64,000 bases of DNA from Allocoprobacillus merdigallinarum (GTDB lineage Bacteria > Bacillota_I > Bacilli_A > Erysipelotrichales > Coprobacillaceae): positions 3,895-67,894 of the forward strand of contig DWZO01000063.1 of NCBI GenBank assembly GCA_019117525.1. The letters are read 5' to 3'. Below the pieces are notes generated by a model. The model saw only the letters and a program-made list of their open reading frames with translations, ran no database searches and was not told the DNA's origin. This document shows positions 43,198 to 50,600 of the stretch, piece by piece; the stretch's first letter is position 1; every line of letters begins with the position of its first letter. A program made the position numbers and the translations under genes.

Positions 43198-43226
43198 TTG
43201 ATTAACTCATATGAATTTGTTATAGT
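43198..43226 (+). promoter_or_regulatory. Promoter of cysS
   Basis: TTGATT (43198-43203), 17 bp, TATAGT (43221-43226). Transcription would start near 43233, upstream of the leader terminator. Confidence 0.5.
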
Positions 43227-43247
43227 ATTGATAGATAAAGAGTTAAT

Positions 43248-43298
43248 AAAGCATTTGATAAGGTTAATAGAAATGAAATCTTTATCATATGCTTTTTT
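43248..43298 (+). terminator. Terminator/attenuator in the cysS leader
   Basis: AAAGCAT-T-TGATAAGG (43248-43263) pairs with CTTTATCA-T-ATGCTTTT (43280-43296), followed by a T-run. It can end the lipoprotein transcript, and because the likely cysS promoter lies before it, it may also attenuate cysS. Confidence 0.7.
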
Positions 43299-43316
43299 AT
43301 TTAAGGAGGAAAGGGA

Positions 43317-44654
43317 ATGAAGCTGTTTAATTCACTCACAAATCAAAAGGAAGAGTTTGTTCCAATTAAAAAGGGAGAAGTCAGTATTTATGTTTGTGGA
43401 CCAACGGTTTACAATTATGTGCATATTGGTAATACACGTCCAATGATTGTGTTTGACATATTGAGAAGAACTTTTGAATATTTAGGTTATAAGGTGACAT
43501 TTGTTTCTAATTTTACGGATGTAGATGATAAAATCATAAAAGCTGCTAAAGAAGAAGGTGTCAGTGAAAAAGAATTAACAGATAAATATATTAAAGCCTA
43601 TGAAGATGTTCGTAGAGGTTTAAATTTGTTGTTTCCAACTTATGCTCCACGTGTAACTGAAACGATGCAGCCTATTATTGATTTTATTGCTGGTCTTGTT
43701 GAACAGGGATATGCATATGAAGTTGATGGTGACGTTTATTTTAGAGTCACAAAAATTCATGAATATGGGATGTTATCAGGGATTAAAATTGAAGATTTGA
43801 TTGCTGGAGCAAGTGAACGTGTGGATGATAATGATAAAAAAGAAAGCTCAACAGATTTTGCATTATGGAAAAAAACAGATGAAGGAATTCAATTTGATAG
43901 TCCATGGTCTAAAGGAAGACCAGGATGGCATACAGAATGTGTTGTTATGATTAATGATATCTTTGAAAATGGACGCATTGATATTCATGGTGGTGGACAG
44001 GATTTAAAATTCCCACATCATGAAAATGAAATTGCACAGTCTATGGCATGTCATCATCATCCGATTGCACATATCTGGATGCATAATCAGATGATTAATA
44101 TTAATAATCAGAAAATGTCAAAATCTTTAGGAAATGTTTTATGGGCTAAAGATTTATTAGAACAGCTTGGCTGCAATGTTTATAAATGGCTCATGCTTTC
44201 TACACATTATCGTAATCCATTGAATTTTACAGATGAAGTCTTGAATAATGTGAAAAAAGAAGTTGAAAAAGTAGAAAATATTATTAAACAAGTGTCTTTA
44301 TATTTACAGATTCAACATATTGATCATAAAGATTATTATAAAAATATTGTGGATCAAATGGTGGAAGCATTGAGTGATGATTTGAATACTTCATTAGCAT
44401 TGTCACAAATTTTAGGACAAGTGAAAGTTTTGAATCAATTGATGAGAGTCAAAGAAAAAGATGATTTAGAAATATCAAAGAATTATCAGACGTTGCTGTG
44501 TATGTTAGATACAATGGGATTTGTTTATAATCCAAAACAGTTAAGTGATAGTGAAATTGCTTTATATCAGCAATGGCAAAAAGAAAAAAGTGCAAAGAAT
44601 TTTGAACAGGCAGATTTATTAAGACAAGAATTACAGAATAAAGGAATTTTATAA
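43317..44654 (+). CDS. cysS: Cysteinyl-tRNA synthetase
   Basis: Charges tRNA-Cys. 445 residues, class I, with the HIGH-type VHIGNTRP, KMSKS at 266-270, and zinc ligands including the cysteine of YVCGPTVYNY and HHENE. AAGGAGGAAAGG is the ribosome site. First gene of the conserved cysS-mrnC-rlmB-sigH block. Confidence 0.97.
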   Translation: MKLFNSLTNQKEEFVPIKKGEVSIYVCGPTVYNYVHIGNTRPMIVFDILRRTFEYLGYKVTFVSNFTDVDDKIIKAAKEEGVSEKELTDKYIKAYEDVRRGLNLLFPTYAPRVTETMQPIIDFIAGLVEQGYAYEVDGDVYFRVTKIHEYGMLSGIKIEDLIAGASERVDDNDKKESSTDFALWKKTDEGIQFDSPWSKGRPGWHTECVVMINDIFENGRIDIHGGGQDLKFPHHENEIAQSMACHHHPIAHIWMHNQMININNQKMSKSLGNVLWAKDLLEQLGCNVYKWLMLSTHYRNPLNFTDEVLNNVKKEVEKVENIIKQVSLYLQIQHIDHKDYYKNIVDQMVEALSDDLNTSLALSQILGQVKVLNQLMRVKEKDDLEISKNYQTLLCMLDTMGFVYNPKQLSDSEIALYQQWQKEKSAKNFEQADLLRQELQNKGIL

Positions 44655-45064
44655 TGAAACCAGAATTAATAAATGTATTAGCTTTAGCGTATTTAGGTGA
44701 TAGTGTTTTTGAGGTTTATGTGAGAGAATATCTATTGGTTGAAAAAGGCATCATGAAGCCAGATTTATTACAGCAGGCCTCTAAGTCATTTGTCAGTGCC
44801 AAAGCTCAGGCAGCATTTATGCAGGAAGCTATTTTGAAACAATGGTTAGGTGAAGAAGAAATAAGTATTTATAAAAGAGGGAGAAATGCGAAGAGTCGAC
44901 ATGTACCGAAAAATACATCAGTATTTATCTATAATCAGTCGACAGGTTTTGAAGCGTTAATAGGACATTTGTATTTATTAAAGAAGCAAGAGAGAATAAC
45001 AGAAATTTTTGGGTTATTTAAAGTATTTGTTTGTGAAAATGAGAAAAACATGAGAAAAATTTGA
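44654..45064 (+). CDS. mrnC: Mini-ribonuclease 3
   Basis: A 136-residue RNase III catalytic domain lacking the double-stranded RNA-binding domain; matures 23S rRNA ends. The acidic signature ALAYLGDSVFEVYVREYL is at the N-terminus. Start overlaps the cysS stop (TAATG), as expected from the conserved order. Confidence 0.93.
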   Translation: MKPELINVLALAYLGDSVFEVYVREYLLVEKGIMKPDLLQQASKSFVSAKAQAAFMQEAILKQWLGEEEISIYKRGRNAKSRHVPKNTSVFIYNQSTGFEALIGHLYLLKKQERITEIFGLFKVFVCENEKNMRKI

Positions 45065-45083
45065 GACGCATGGAGTGAAAAAT

Positions 45084-45815
45084 ATGACACAATATATTTA
45101 TGGAAAAAACACAGTTATAGAATCTTTAAAGGGAAATAAACCAGTTTATGAGGTTTATTTGATGAAAAATGCAAAAGATGATAAAGTTCTTTCCCTTGCA
45201 AAAGCTAAACATGTGAAGGTGCATATGGTGCGTCATAAAGATGAGTTAAATCAACTTGTTGGATCTGTTGTTCATCAAGGTATTGTGGCAGCAGTACAAG
45301 ATTATCGTTATTATACGCTTGAAGAAATTTTAAATGCTATTCCACAAGGGAAACAACCATTGTTGCTGATGCTTGATGGTTTGGAAGATCCACATAATCT
45401 AGGAGCTATTTTAAGAACTTGTGATGCTATTGAAGTCGATGGTGTTATTATTGGTAAAAATAGGAGTGTAGGATTATCTGCAACCGTAGCTAAAGTATCT
45501 ACTGGAGCCATTGATTATGTGAAAGTTGCACAAGTGACGAATTTATCAAGAACTTTAGACGATTTAAAGGAAAAAGGTTTTTGGGTCGTTGGTTGTGACT
45601 TAGATGAATCACAGGACTATCGTGCTATTGATTACAATATGCCTCTTGTCGTTGTGATTGGCTCAGAGGGGTTTGGTATATCACGTCTGGTTAAAAAGCA
45701 TTGTGATATGAATGTTGTTTTACCTATGACGGGACATGTTACGTCTTTAAATGCTTCTGTTGCTTCAGCAATTATACTTTATCAGATTTACAATTCACGT
45801 CATCCTTTAAAGTAG
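45084..45815 (+). CDS. rlmB: 23S rRNA 2'-O-methyltransferase RlmB-type
   Basis: SpoU/TrmH-class SPOUT enzyme of 243 residues: N-terminal substrate-binding domain (YIYGKNTVIESLKG) and a knotted C-terminal domain (DGLEDPHNLGAILRTC, VIGSEGFGISRLVK, SLNASVASAI). ATG 45084 is about 9 nt after GGAG; the GTG at 45075 is too close to it. Confidence 0.9.
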   Translation: MTQYIYGKNTVIESLKGNKPVYEVYLMKNAKDDKVLSLAKAKHVKVHMVRHKDELNQLVGSVVHQGIVAAVQDYRYYTLEEILNAIPQGKQPLLLMLDGLEDPHNLGAILRTCDAIEVDGVIIGKNRSVGLSATVAKVSTGAIDYVKVAQVTNLSRTLDDLKEKGFWVVGCDLDESQDYRAIDYNMPLVVVIGSEGFGISRLVKKHCDMNVVLPMTGHVTSLNASVASAIILYQIYNSRHPLK

Positions 45816-45827
45816 AAAGGAGGTAGC

Positions 45828-46442
45828 ATGCAAGGCTACAATTATGATGATGAATTGGTTTATTTAATGCGATGTGGCAGTGAGGAAGCTCAAGATATAC
45901 TTTATAAACGCTATTATCGCAGAGTTTCAAAATGGGTATTAGCTTTTACAAAATATTTTATAAATGGTTATGAATATGAAGATTTTATTCAAATGGCTAT
46001 GATGGGTTTTCATGATATTCTGGATAGTTATCGTGATGACCAAAAAGCAAGCTTATCGACATTTATGAAGATTGCTATTACCAAACGTATTTTAAGTTTA
46101 ATGCGTGTGAATAAGGATGTTTGTTATCGTGCAGGAATGACAATTCTTTCGTTGGATAGTTATACGAGTGAAGATGAAGATACACGCTATATAGATCTGG
46201 TCGCTGATATTCATGAACGCTATCAGCCTGAAGTTCATCTGATTGTTAAAGAAACAGCCACTTACTATGCTTTACAGATTGATGCCAAAACATCACAACG
46301 TGAAAAGATGGTTATGAATTACAAAAAGGCTGGTTATGACGAAGTAGAAATTGCAAAAAAGCTTCATATTTCAGTAAAAAGTGTCTATAATGCGGTTTAT
46401 CGCTATTCAAAGAAAATAGTTGCCATTGACGAGCTAAAATAA
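45828..46442 (+). CDS. sigH: SigH-like sigma factor
   Basis: A 204-residue sigma-70-family factor with region 2 (about 10-90; YKRYYRRVSKW, YEDFIQMAMMGFHDIL) and a region 4 helix-turn-helix at the C-terminus (YDEVEIAKKLHISVKSVYNAVYRY). Its place between rlmB and rpmG-secE-nusG is exactly that of Bacillus sigH, which starts the sporulation cascade. The sequence is quite divergent, so the role is inferred mainly from synteny. AAAGGAGGTAGC ribosome site. Confidence 0.82.
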   Translation: MQGYNYDDELVYLMRCGSEEAQDILYKRYYRRVSKWVLAFTKYFINGYEYEDFIQMAMMGFHDILDSYRDDQKASLSTFMKIAITKRILSLMRVNKDVCYRAGMTILSLDSYTSEDEDTRYIDLVADIHERYQPEVHLIVKETATYYALQIDAKTSQREKMVMNYKKAGYDEVEIAKKLHISVKSVYNAVYRYSKKIVAIDELK

Positions 46443-46480
46443 ATATGTTAAATTATATTAACGGTAAAGGAGTGATGAAC

Positions 46481-46630
46481 ATGAAACAAAAAGTAATCTT
46501 GGTTTGTAGTGAGTGTTTATCACGTAATTATTCAGTCACTAAAAATAAAAGATTAAATGTAGAAAGACTTGAGTTAAGAAAATATTGTAAAAAATGTGGA
46601 AAACATACAATCCATAAAGAAACAAAATAG
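46481..46630 (+). CDS. rpmG: 50S ribosomal protein L33
   Basis: A 49-residue zinc-type L33: VILVCSECLSRNY and KYCKKCGKHTIHKETK supply the two CxxC pairs. ATG 46481 is set by AAAGGAG; the longer frame to 46445 is not supported. Confidence 0.93.
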   Translation: MKQKVILVCSECLSRNYSVTKNKRLNVERLELRKYCKKCGKHTIHKETK

Positions 46631-46639
46631 GAGGTAGAC

Positions 46640-46828
46640 ATGAAAATCAAAGAATGGTGTACACTAAAGGGTATTCGTGCTGAAATCAAGAATATTCATT
46701 GGTTAACAAAAAAAGAATTGGCTTATAATTCAGTTGTTGTTTTGGTTTTTTGCTTTTTGTTTGGAATTTACTTTTATGGTAGCGATGCAGTTATTGCATT
46801 AATTTTAAAAGCATTGGGGTTGAATTAA
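46640..46828 (+). CDS. secE: Preprotein translocase subunit SecE
   Basis: A 62-residue protein with an amphipathic cytosolic helix and one membrane helix (about 30-50), the short Firmicute form. Its sequence WLTKKELAYNSVVVLVFC and place before nusG identify it. GGAGGTAGAC ribosome site. Confidence 0.9.
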   Translation: MKIKEWCTLKGIRAEIKNIHWLTKKELAYNSVVVLVFCFLFGIYFYGSDAVIALILKALGLN

Positions 46829-46829
46829 G

Positions 46830-47387
46830 ATGTCTGGAATGAATGATGAAGGAAGACGCTGGTATGTTGTGAATACATATTCAGGTCATGAAAATAAAGT
46901 TAAAGAAAATTTAGAAAAACGTGTTGAATCAATGGGATTACAGGACTGTTTATTTAATATTGTGATTCCTGAACACGTAGAAACTGAAATCAAAGATGGT
47001 AAAAAAATTAATAAAACGAAAAATATGTTCCCTGGTTATGTGCTGGTAGAAATGATCATGACAGATGAAGCATGGTATATTGTTCGTAATACATCAGGAG
47101 TAACTGGGTTTATTGGATCTTCTGGTGGTGGAGCGAAACCATTCCCATTACCTAAGGAAGAAATTGATCCTATTTTAAAAAGTATGGGTATCAAAACATC
47201 TCAAGTTGAAGTTGATTTTGGTGTTGGTGATGAAGTTCGTGTTGTTTCTGGTCCATTTGCTGGAAAACAGGGAAAAGTGGAATCTATTGATCATGAAAAA
47301 GAAGAAGCTTCTGTTTTGATTGATTTCTTAGGTAATCAAAATTTAATGGAAATTGGGCTTGTTCAGTTAGAAAAAGTTGAATTATAA
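46830..47387 (+). CDS. nusG: Transcription termination/antitermination protein NusG
   Basis: A 185-residue NusG: N-terminal NGN domain (RRWYVVNTYSGHENKVKENL) and C-terminal KOW domain (GPFAGKQGKVESID). It starts one base after the secE stop and is followed by its own terminator, so it is separated from rplK. Confidence 0.97.
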   Translation: MSGMNDEGRRWYVVNTYSGHENKVKENLEKRVESMGLQDCLFNIVIPEHVETEIKDGKKINKTKNMFPGYVLVEMIMTDEAWYIVRNTSGVTGFIGSSGGGAKPFPLPKEEIDPILKSMGIKTSQVEVDFGVGDEVRVVSGPFAGKQGKVESIDHEKEEASVLIDFLGNQNLMEIGLVQLEKVEL

Positions 47388-47389
47388 TG

Positions 47390-47416
47390 AAAAGACCTGA
47401 AATATGGTCTTTTTTT
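47390..47416 (+). terminator. Intrinsic terminator of nusG
   Basis: AAAGACC / GGTCTTT stem, 8-nt loop, then seven T. Confidence 0.82.
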
Positions 47417-47449
47417 GACAAAAAAGTTGATTTATTCAATAAAAAACTA

Positions 47450-47477
47450 TTGCATTCCTTAATAGATTATGTATAAT
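47450..47477 (+). promoter_or_regulatory. rplK promoter
   Basis: TTGCAT (47450-47455), 16 bp, TATAAT (47472-47477). Confidence 0.65.
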
Positions 47478-47486
47478 AATTAAACG

Positions 47487-47548
47487 ACGCAATATGTGTT
47501 ACTATGCGTGGGAGGATTGACTGTCCTGTACCACAGCACGGACAAATT
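47487..47548 (+). promoter_or_regulatory. Structured rplK-rplA leader
   Basis: Two hairpins are visible: ACGCA (47487-47491) / TGCGT (47505-47509), and GTGG (47508) / CCAC (47534) enclosing AGGA / TCCT. The ACCACAGCACGGAC segment resembles the conserved leader before rplK in other Firmicutes, probably the L1 or L11 autoregulatory site. Confidence 0.5.
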
Positions 47549-47567
47549 TTTATAGGAGGTGTGTCGC

Positions 47568-47987
47568 GTGAGTAAAAAAGTCACAAGAGTTATGAAAATT
47601 CAATTCCCTGCTGGGGGAGCAAAACCAGGGCCAGCTTTAGCAGGTGCTGGAATTCAGATGCCAAAATTCTGTACTGCTTTCAACGATCAAACTAAAGATC
47701 GTATGGGAGAAACTGTACCAGTTGTTTTGACAATCTATGAAGATAAAAGTTTTGATTTCGTATTAAAAACTGCTCCAACTGCAGAAATGATCAAAAAGGC
47801 ATGTGGAATTAAGAAAGCTGCTTCTGATTCTAAACAAACAGTTGCAACTTTATCAGCTGAAAAATTAAAAGAAATCGCTGAATACAAAATGCCTGATTTA
47901 AATGCTAACGATTTAGAAGGAGCTATGAAAATCGTAGCTGGTACTGCTCGTAATATGGGTGTAAAAGTTGAAGGCTTAGATGCTTAA
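47568..47987 (+). CDS. rplK: 50S ribosomal protein L11
   Basis: 139 residues with the KIQFPAGGAKPGPALAGAGIQMPKF opening that binds the GTPase centre of 23S rRNA. GTG 47568 (MSKKVTRV) follows AGGAGGTG; a GTG at 47559 overlaps the ribosome site. Confidence 0.96.
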   Translation: MSKKVTRVMKIQFPAGGAKPGPALAGAGIQMPKFCTAFNDQTKDRMGETVPVVLTIYEDKSFDFVLKTAPTAEMIKKACGIKKAASDSKQTVATLSAEKLKEIAEYKMPDLNANDLEGAMKIVAGTARNMGVKVEGLDA

Positions 47988-48010
47988 TTTAATGAAGAGG
48001 AGATAAGAAA

Positions 48011-48694
48011 ATGGCTAAAAGAAGTAAAAAATATCAAGAAGCCGCTGCTCTTATTGAAAAAGGTAAAGCTTACCCAATTGATGAAGCAGTTGCTTTAGTA
48101 AAGAAAACAAGTAAAGTTAATTTTGATGCAAGTGTGGATGTTGTATTTAAATTAGGATTAGATACAAGACATGCTGATCAACAATTACGTGGTGCAGTTG
48201 TGTTACCACACGGAACTGGAAAAACTAAAAAAGTTTTAGTTGTCACTCAAGGAGCTAAAGTTGAAGAAGCTAAAGCTGCTGGAGCAGATGTTGTAGGTGG
48301 AAAAGAAATTCTTGAAGATATCCAAAAAGGATGGCTTGATTTCGAAGTTATGATTGCAACACCTGATATGATGGCTGAATTAGGAAAATTAGGACGTATT
48401 TTAGGGCCTAAAGGATTAATGCCTAACCCTAAAACTGGAACAGTCACTATGGATGTAGCAAAAGCTGTTCAAGAAACAAAAGCTGGTAAAGTGACTTACC
48501 GTACTGATAAAGATGGTAATGTTCATATGCCAATCGGAAGAGTATCTTTCGAAGATGAAAAACTTGCAGAAAACTTTAAAACAGTTTACGACTTATTATT
48601 AAGAGTTAAACCATCTTCTGCAAAAGGAACTTATATGAAGAACATCGTTGTTTCTTCAACTATGGGTCCTTCAGTAAAAGTTGCTTCAATGTAA
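48011..48694 (+). CDS. rplA: 50S ribosomal protein L1
   Basis: 227 residues, with GRILGPKGLMPNPKTGTVT as L1 signature. Forms the L1 stalk and usually represses its own mRNA. Directly downstream of rplK (23-bp gap). Confidence 0.97.
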   Translation: MAKRSKKYQEAAALIEKGKAYPIDEAVALVKKTSKVNFDASVDVVFKLGLDTRHADQQLRGAVVLPHGTGKTKKVLVVTQGAKVEEAKAAGADVVGGKEILEDIQKGWLDFEVMIATPDMMAELGKLGRILGPKGLMPNPKTGTVTMDVAKAVQETKAGKVTYRTDKDGNVHMPIGRVSFEDEKLAENFKTVYDLLLRVKPSSAKGTYMKNIVVSSTMGPSVKVASM

Positions 48695-48708
48695 TTGAAG
48701 TCATAACA

Positions 48709-48819
48709 AAAAGACGCAATCAATATACCGTAGACAGCAACGGGGAAACCTTAATGAAGTTGCCGAGGTGATATTGTCAAAGAATTGACAACTCCCTCGT
48801 GTTTACTGAGGGAGTTTTT
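48709..48819 (+). ncRNA. Ribosomal protein L10 leader with attenuator
   Basis: The segment with CCGTAGACAGCAACGG...GTTGCCGAGGTGATATTG is the known L10 leader; CAATATACC pairs with GGTGATATTG and GCAAC with GTTGC. It ends in a terminator AACTCCCTC (48790-48798) / GAGGGAGTT (48808-48816) with T-run. Excess L10(L12)4 complex binds and favours termination. Confidence 0.85.
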
Positions 48820-48864
48820 CACGGATATATTGTTGCATATATAAAATCAATAGGAGGTGTAACA

Positions 48865-49386
48865 ATGTCAAAAGAAATCTTAGAAGCGAAACAACAGGTT
48901 GTTGCTGAAATTAGTGAACAATTAAAAGCTTCACAATCAACAGTTGTTGTAGAATATCGTGGATTAACAGTGGCTGAAGTTACTGAATTACGTAGAGCTT
49001 TAAGAGCTGAAAATGTGGGATTTAAAGTTTATAAAAACACATTAGTTCAAAGAGCTGTTGAACAAGAAGGTATGAACGAATTAGAAGAATACCTTGTTGG
49101 TCCAAATGCTTTAGCGTTTGGTAAAGATGATGCAGTGGCTCCTGCAAGAATCTTAGCTGATTTTGCAAAAGACCATGAAGCATTACAAATTAAAGCTGCT
49201 TATATCGAAGGTAAATTCTTACCAAAAGAAGAAGTTATGGCAGTGGCAAAATTACCTAATCGTGAAGGTATGTACTCAATGTTACTTGCATGTATGAAAG
49301 AACCTGTTGCAAAAGTGGCAAGAGTTATTCAAGCTGTTGCTGATGCAAAAGGTGGAGATGCAGCTGAAGAAGCTGCTGCTGAATAG
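48865..49386 (+). CDS. rplJ: 50S ribosomal protein L10
   Basis: 173 residues; VVVEYRGLTVAEVTELRRALR is the rRNA-binding domain and the C-terminal helix carries the L7/L12 dimers. ATG 48865 follows ATAGGAGGTGT; the upstream in-frame stretch is the leader. Confidence 0.97.
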   Translation: MSKEILEAKQQVVAEISEQLKASQSTVVVEYRGLTVAEVTELRRALRAENVGFKVYKNTLVQRAVEQEGMNELEEYLVGPNALAFGKDDAVAPARILADFAKDHEALQIKAAYIEGKFLPKEEVMAVAKLPNREGMYSMLLACMKEPVAKVARVIQAVADAKGGDAAEEAAAE

Positions 49387-49411
49387 TTAAAAATGAACGG
49401 AGGAAAATAAA

Positions 49412-49783
49412 ATGGCAAAATTAACACATGAAGATATCTTAGCTTATTTAGAAGAAGCTACAATTTTAGAATTAAATGATTTAGTAAAAGCAATCGAAGA
49501 AAAATTTGATGTAACTGCTGCTGCTCCTGTAGCTGTTGTTGCTGGTGGAGAAGCTGCTGCAGATGCTGCACCTGCTAACGTAACTGTAACATTAACTGAT
49601 GTTGGTGCTACTAAAGTTGCTGTTATCAAAGCAGTAAGAGAAATCACTGGTTTAGGATTAGTTGATGCTAAAGGATTAGTAGACAAAGTTCCAGCTGAAA
49701 TTAAGAAAGATATTCCTGCAGAAGAAGGAGCTAAGATTAAAGAACAATTAGAAGCTGCTGGTGCAACTGTAGAAGTTAAATAA
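49412..49783 (+). CDS. rplL: 50S ribosomal protein L7/L12
   Basis: 123 residues: N-terminal dimer domain, alanine-rich hinge (about 38-55) and C-terminal domain with KVAVIKAVREITGLGLVDAK. Recruits translation GTPases. Twenty-five bases after rplJ. Confidence 0.98.
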   Translation: MAKLTHEDILAYLEEATILELNDLVKAIEEKFDVTAAAPVAVVAGGEAAADAAPANVTVTLTDVGATKVAVIKAVREITGLGLVDAKGLVDKVPAEIKKDIPAEEGAKIKEQLEAAGATVEVK

Positions 49784-49794
49784 TTTCTTGGAAT

Positions 49795-49821
49795 AAAAAA
49801 GCCCTTGTCAAAGGGCTTTTT
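49795..49821 (+). terminator. Intrinsic terminator of rplJL
   Basis: AAAAAGCCCTT / AAGGGCTTTTT perfect stem with a GTCA loop. Confidence 0.88.
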
Positions 49822-49839
49822 ATCTTAGGAGAATAGAAG

Positions 49840-50433
49840 ATGACACATTATTATACAAATAATATTGATTTAAAATCTCAAAAAACACAAATTTCTTTTC
49901 AATATAGAGGACATCATCTGGTTTTTATAAGTGATAGTGGCGTTTTTTCAAAAGAACGTATTGATTATGGTTCGCGTGTTTTATTGGAAAGCATGAATAT
50001 ACAATCTCATCAAAAAACATTATTAGATGTTGGTTGTGGTTATGGGACTTTAGGTATTTCTTTAAAGAAAGTTTATCCATGGTTACATGTTGAAATGGTT
50101 GATGTGAATGAACGTGCTATTGCATTGGCTAATGAGTCTATTGAATATAATCAGGAAAATGATATTATTGCTTATAAAAGCTCGGTTTATGAAAATGTGA
50201 AAGATACATTTGATATTATTGTTTCTAATCCGCCTATTCGTGCAGGGAAAAAGATTGTTTTTGAAATATTAGAAAAAGCATATAATCATTTAAATAATCA
50301 AGGAGAATTATTTATTGTTATTCAAAAAAAACAAGGCGCTCCTTCAGCTAAGAAAAAAATGGAAGATGTTTTTGGAAATTGTGAAATTATAAAACGTGAT
50401 AAAGGATATTTTATTTTAAAATCTGTAAAATAA
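49840..50433 (+). CDS. Class I SAM methyltransferase (RsmC/YbxB-like)
   Basis: A 197-residue methyltransferase. SAM motif I is LLDVGCGYGTLGI (near 64) and motif IV VSNPPIRAG (near 129), a signature of N2-guanine methylation in rRNA. Its place between rplL and rpoB is that of Bacillus ybxB. 16S rRNA G1207 is the likely target by analogy with RsmC. Confidence 0.88.
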   Translation: MTHYYTNNIDLKSQKTQISFQYRGHHLVFISDSGVFSKERIDYGSRVLLESMNIQSHQKTLLDVGCGYGTLGISLKKVYPWLHVEMVDVNERAIALANESIEYNQENDIIAYKSSVYENVKDTFDIIVSNPPIRAGKKIVFEILEKAYNHLNNQGELFIVIQKKQGAPSAKKKMEDVFGNCEIIKRDKGYFILKSVK

Positions 50434-50482
50434 CACTGTTTTTTACTGTTTCAAAAGTTATTTTGAAATTTATGATTTGGTA

Positions 50483-50514
50483 TTGACTTCAACTGGCCTC
50501 TATGCTAGTATAAT
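50483..50514 (+). promoter_or_regulatory. rpoB promoter region
   Basis: TTGACT (50483-50488) and TATAAT (50509-50514) are 20 bp apart; alternatively TAGTAT (50506-50511) gives a 17-bp spacer. Which is used is unclear. Confidence 0.4.
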
Positions 50515-50600
50515 AAAATGCCTACTCATATATAAAAAGCAGTGTTTTTTGCGTGCTTTAAATAAGGAGATAGAGATAATTGATAAGGAGTGAAGCGGGC

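Noticed and set aside
43196..43316. T-box riboswitch upstream of cysS
   Set aside because: The leader is about 85 nt and lacks the specifier stem and the conserved T-box sequence (TGGNACCGCG).
43274..43320. 15-codon leader peptide overlapping the cysS start
   Set aside because: No clear ribosome site and no cysteine codons; kept only as a note in the cysS leader finding.
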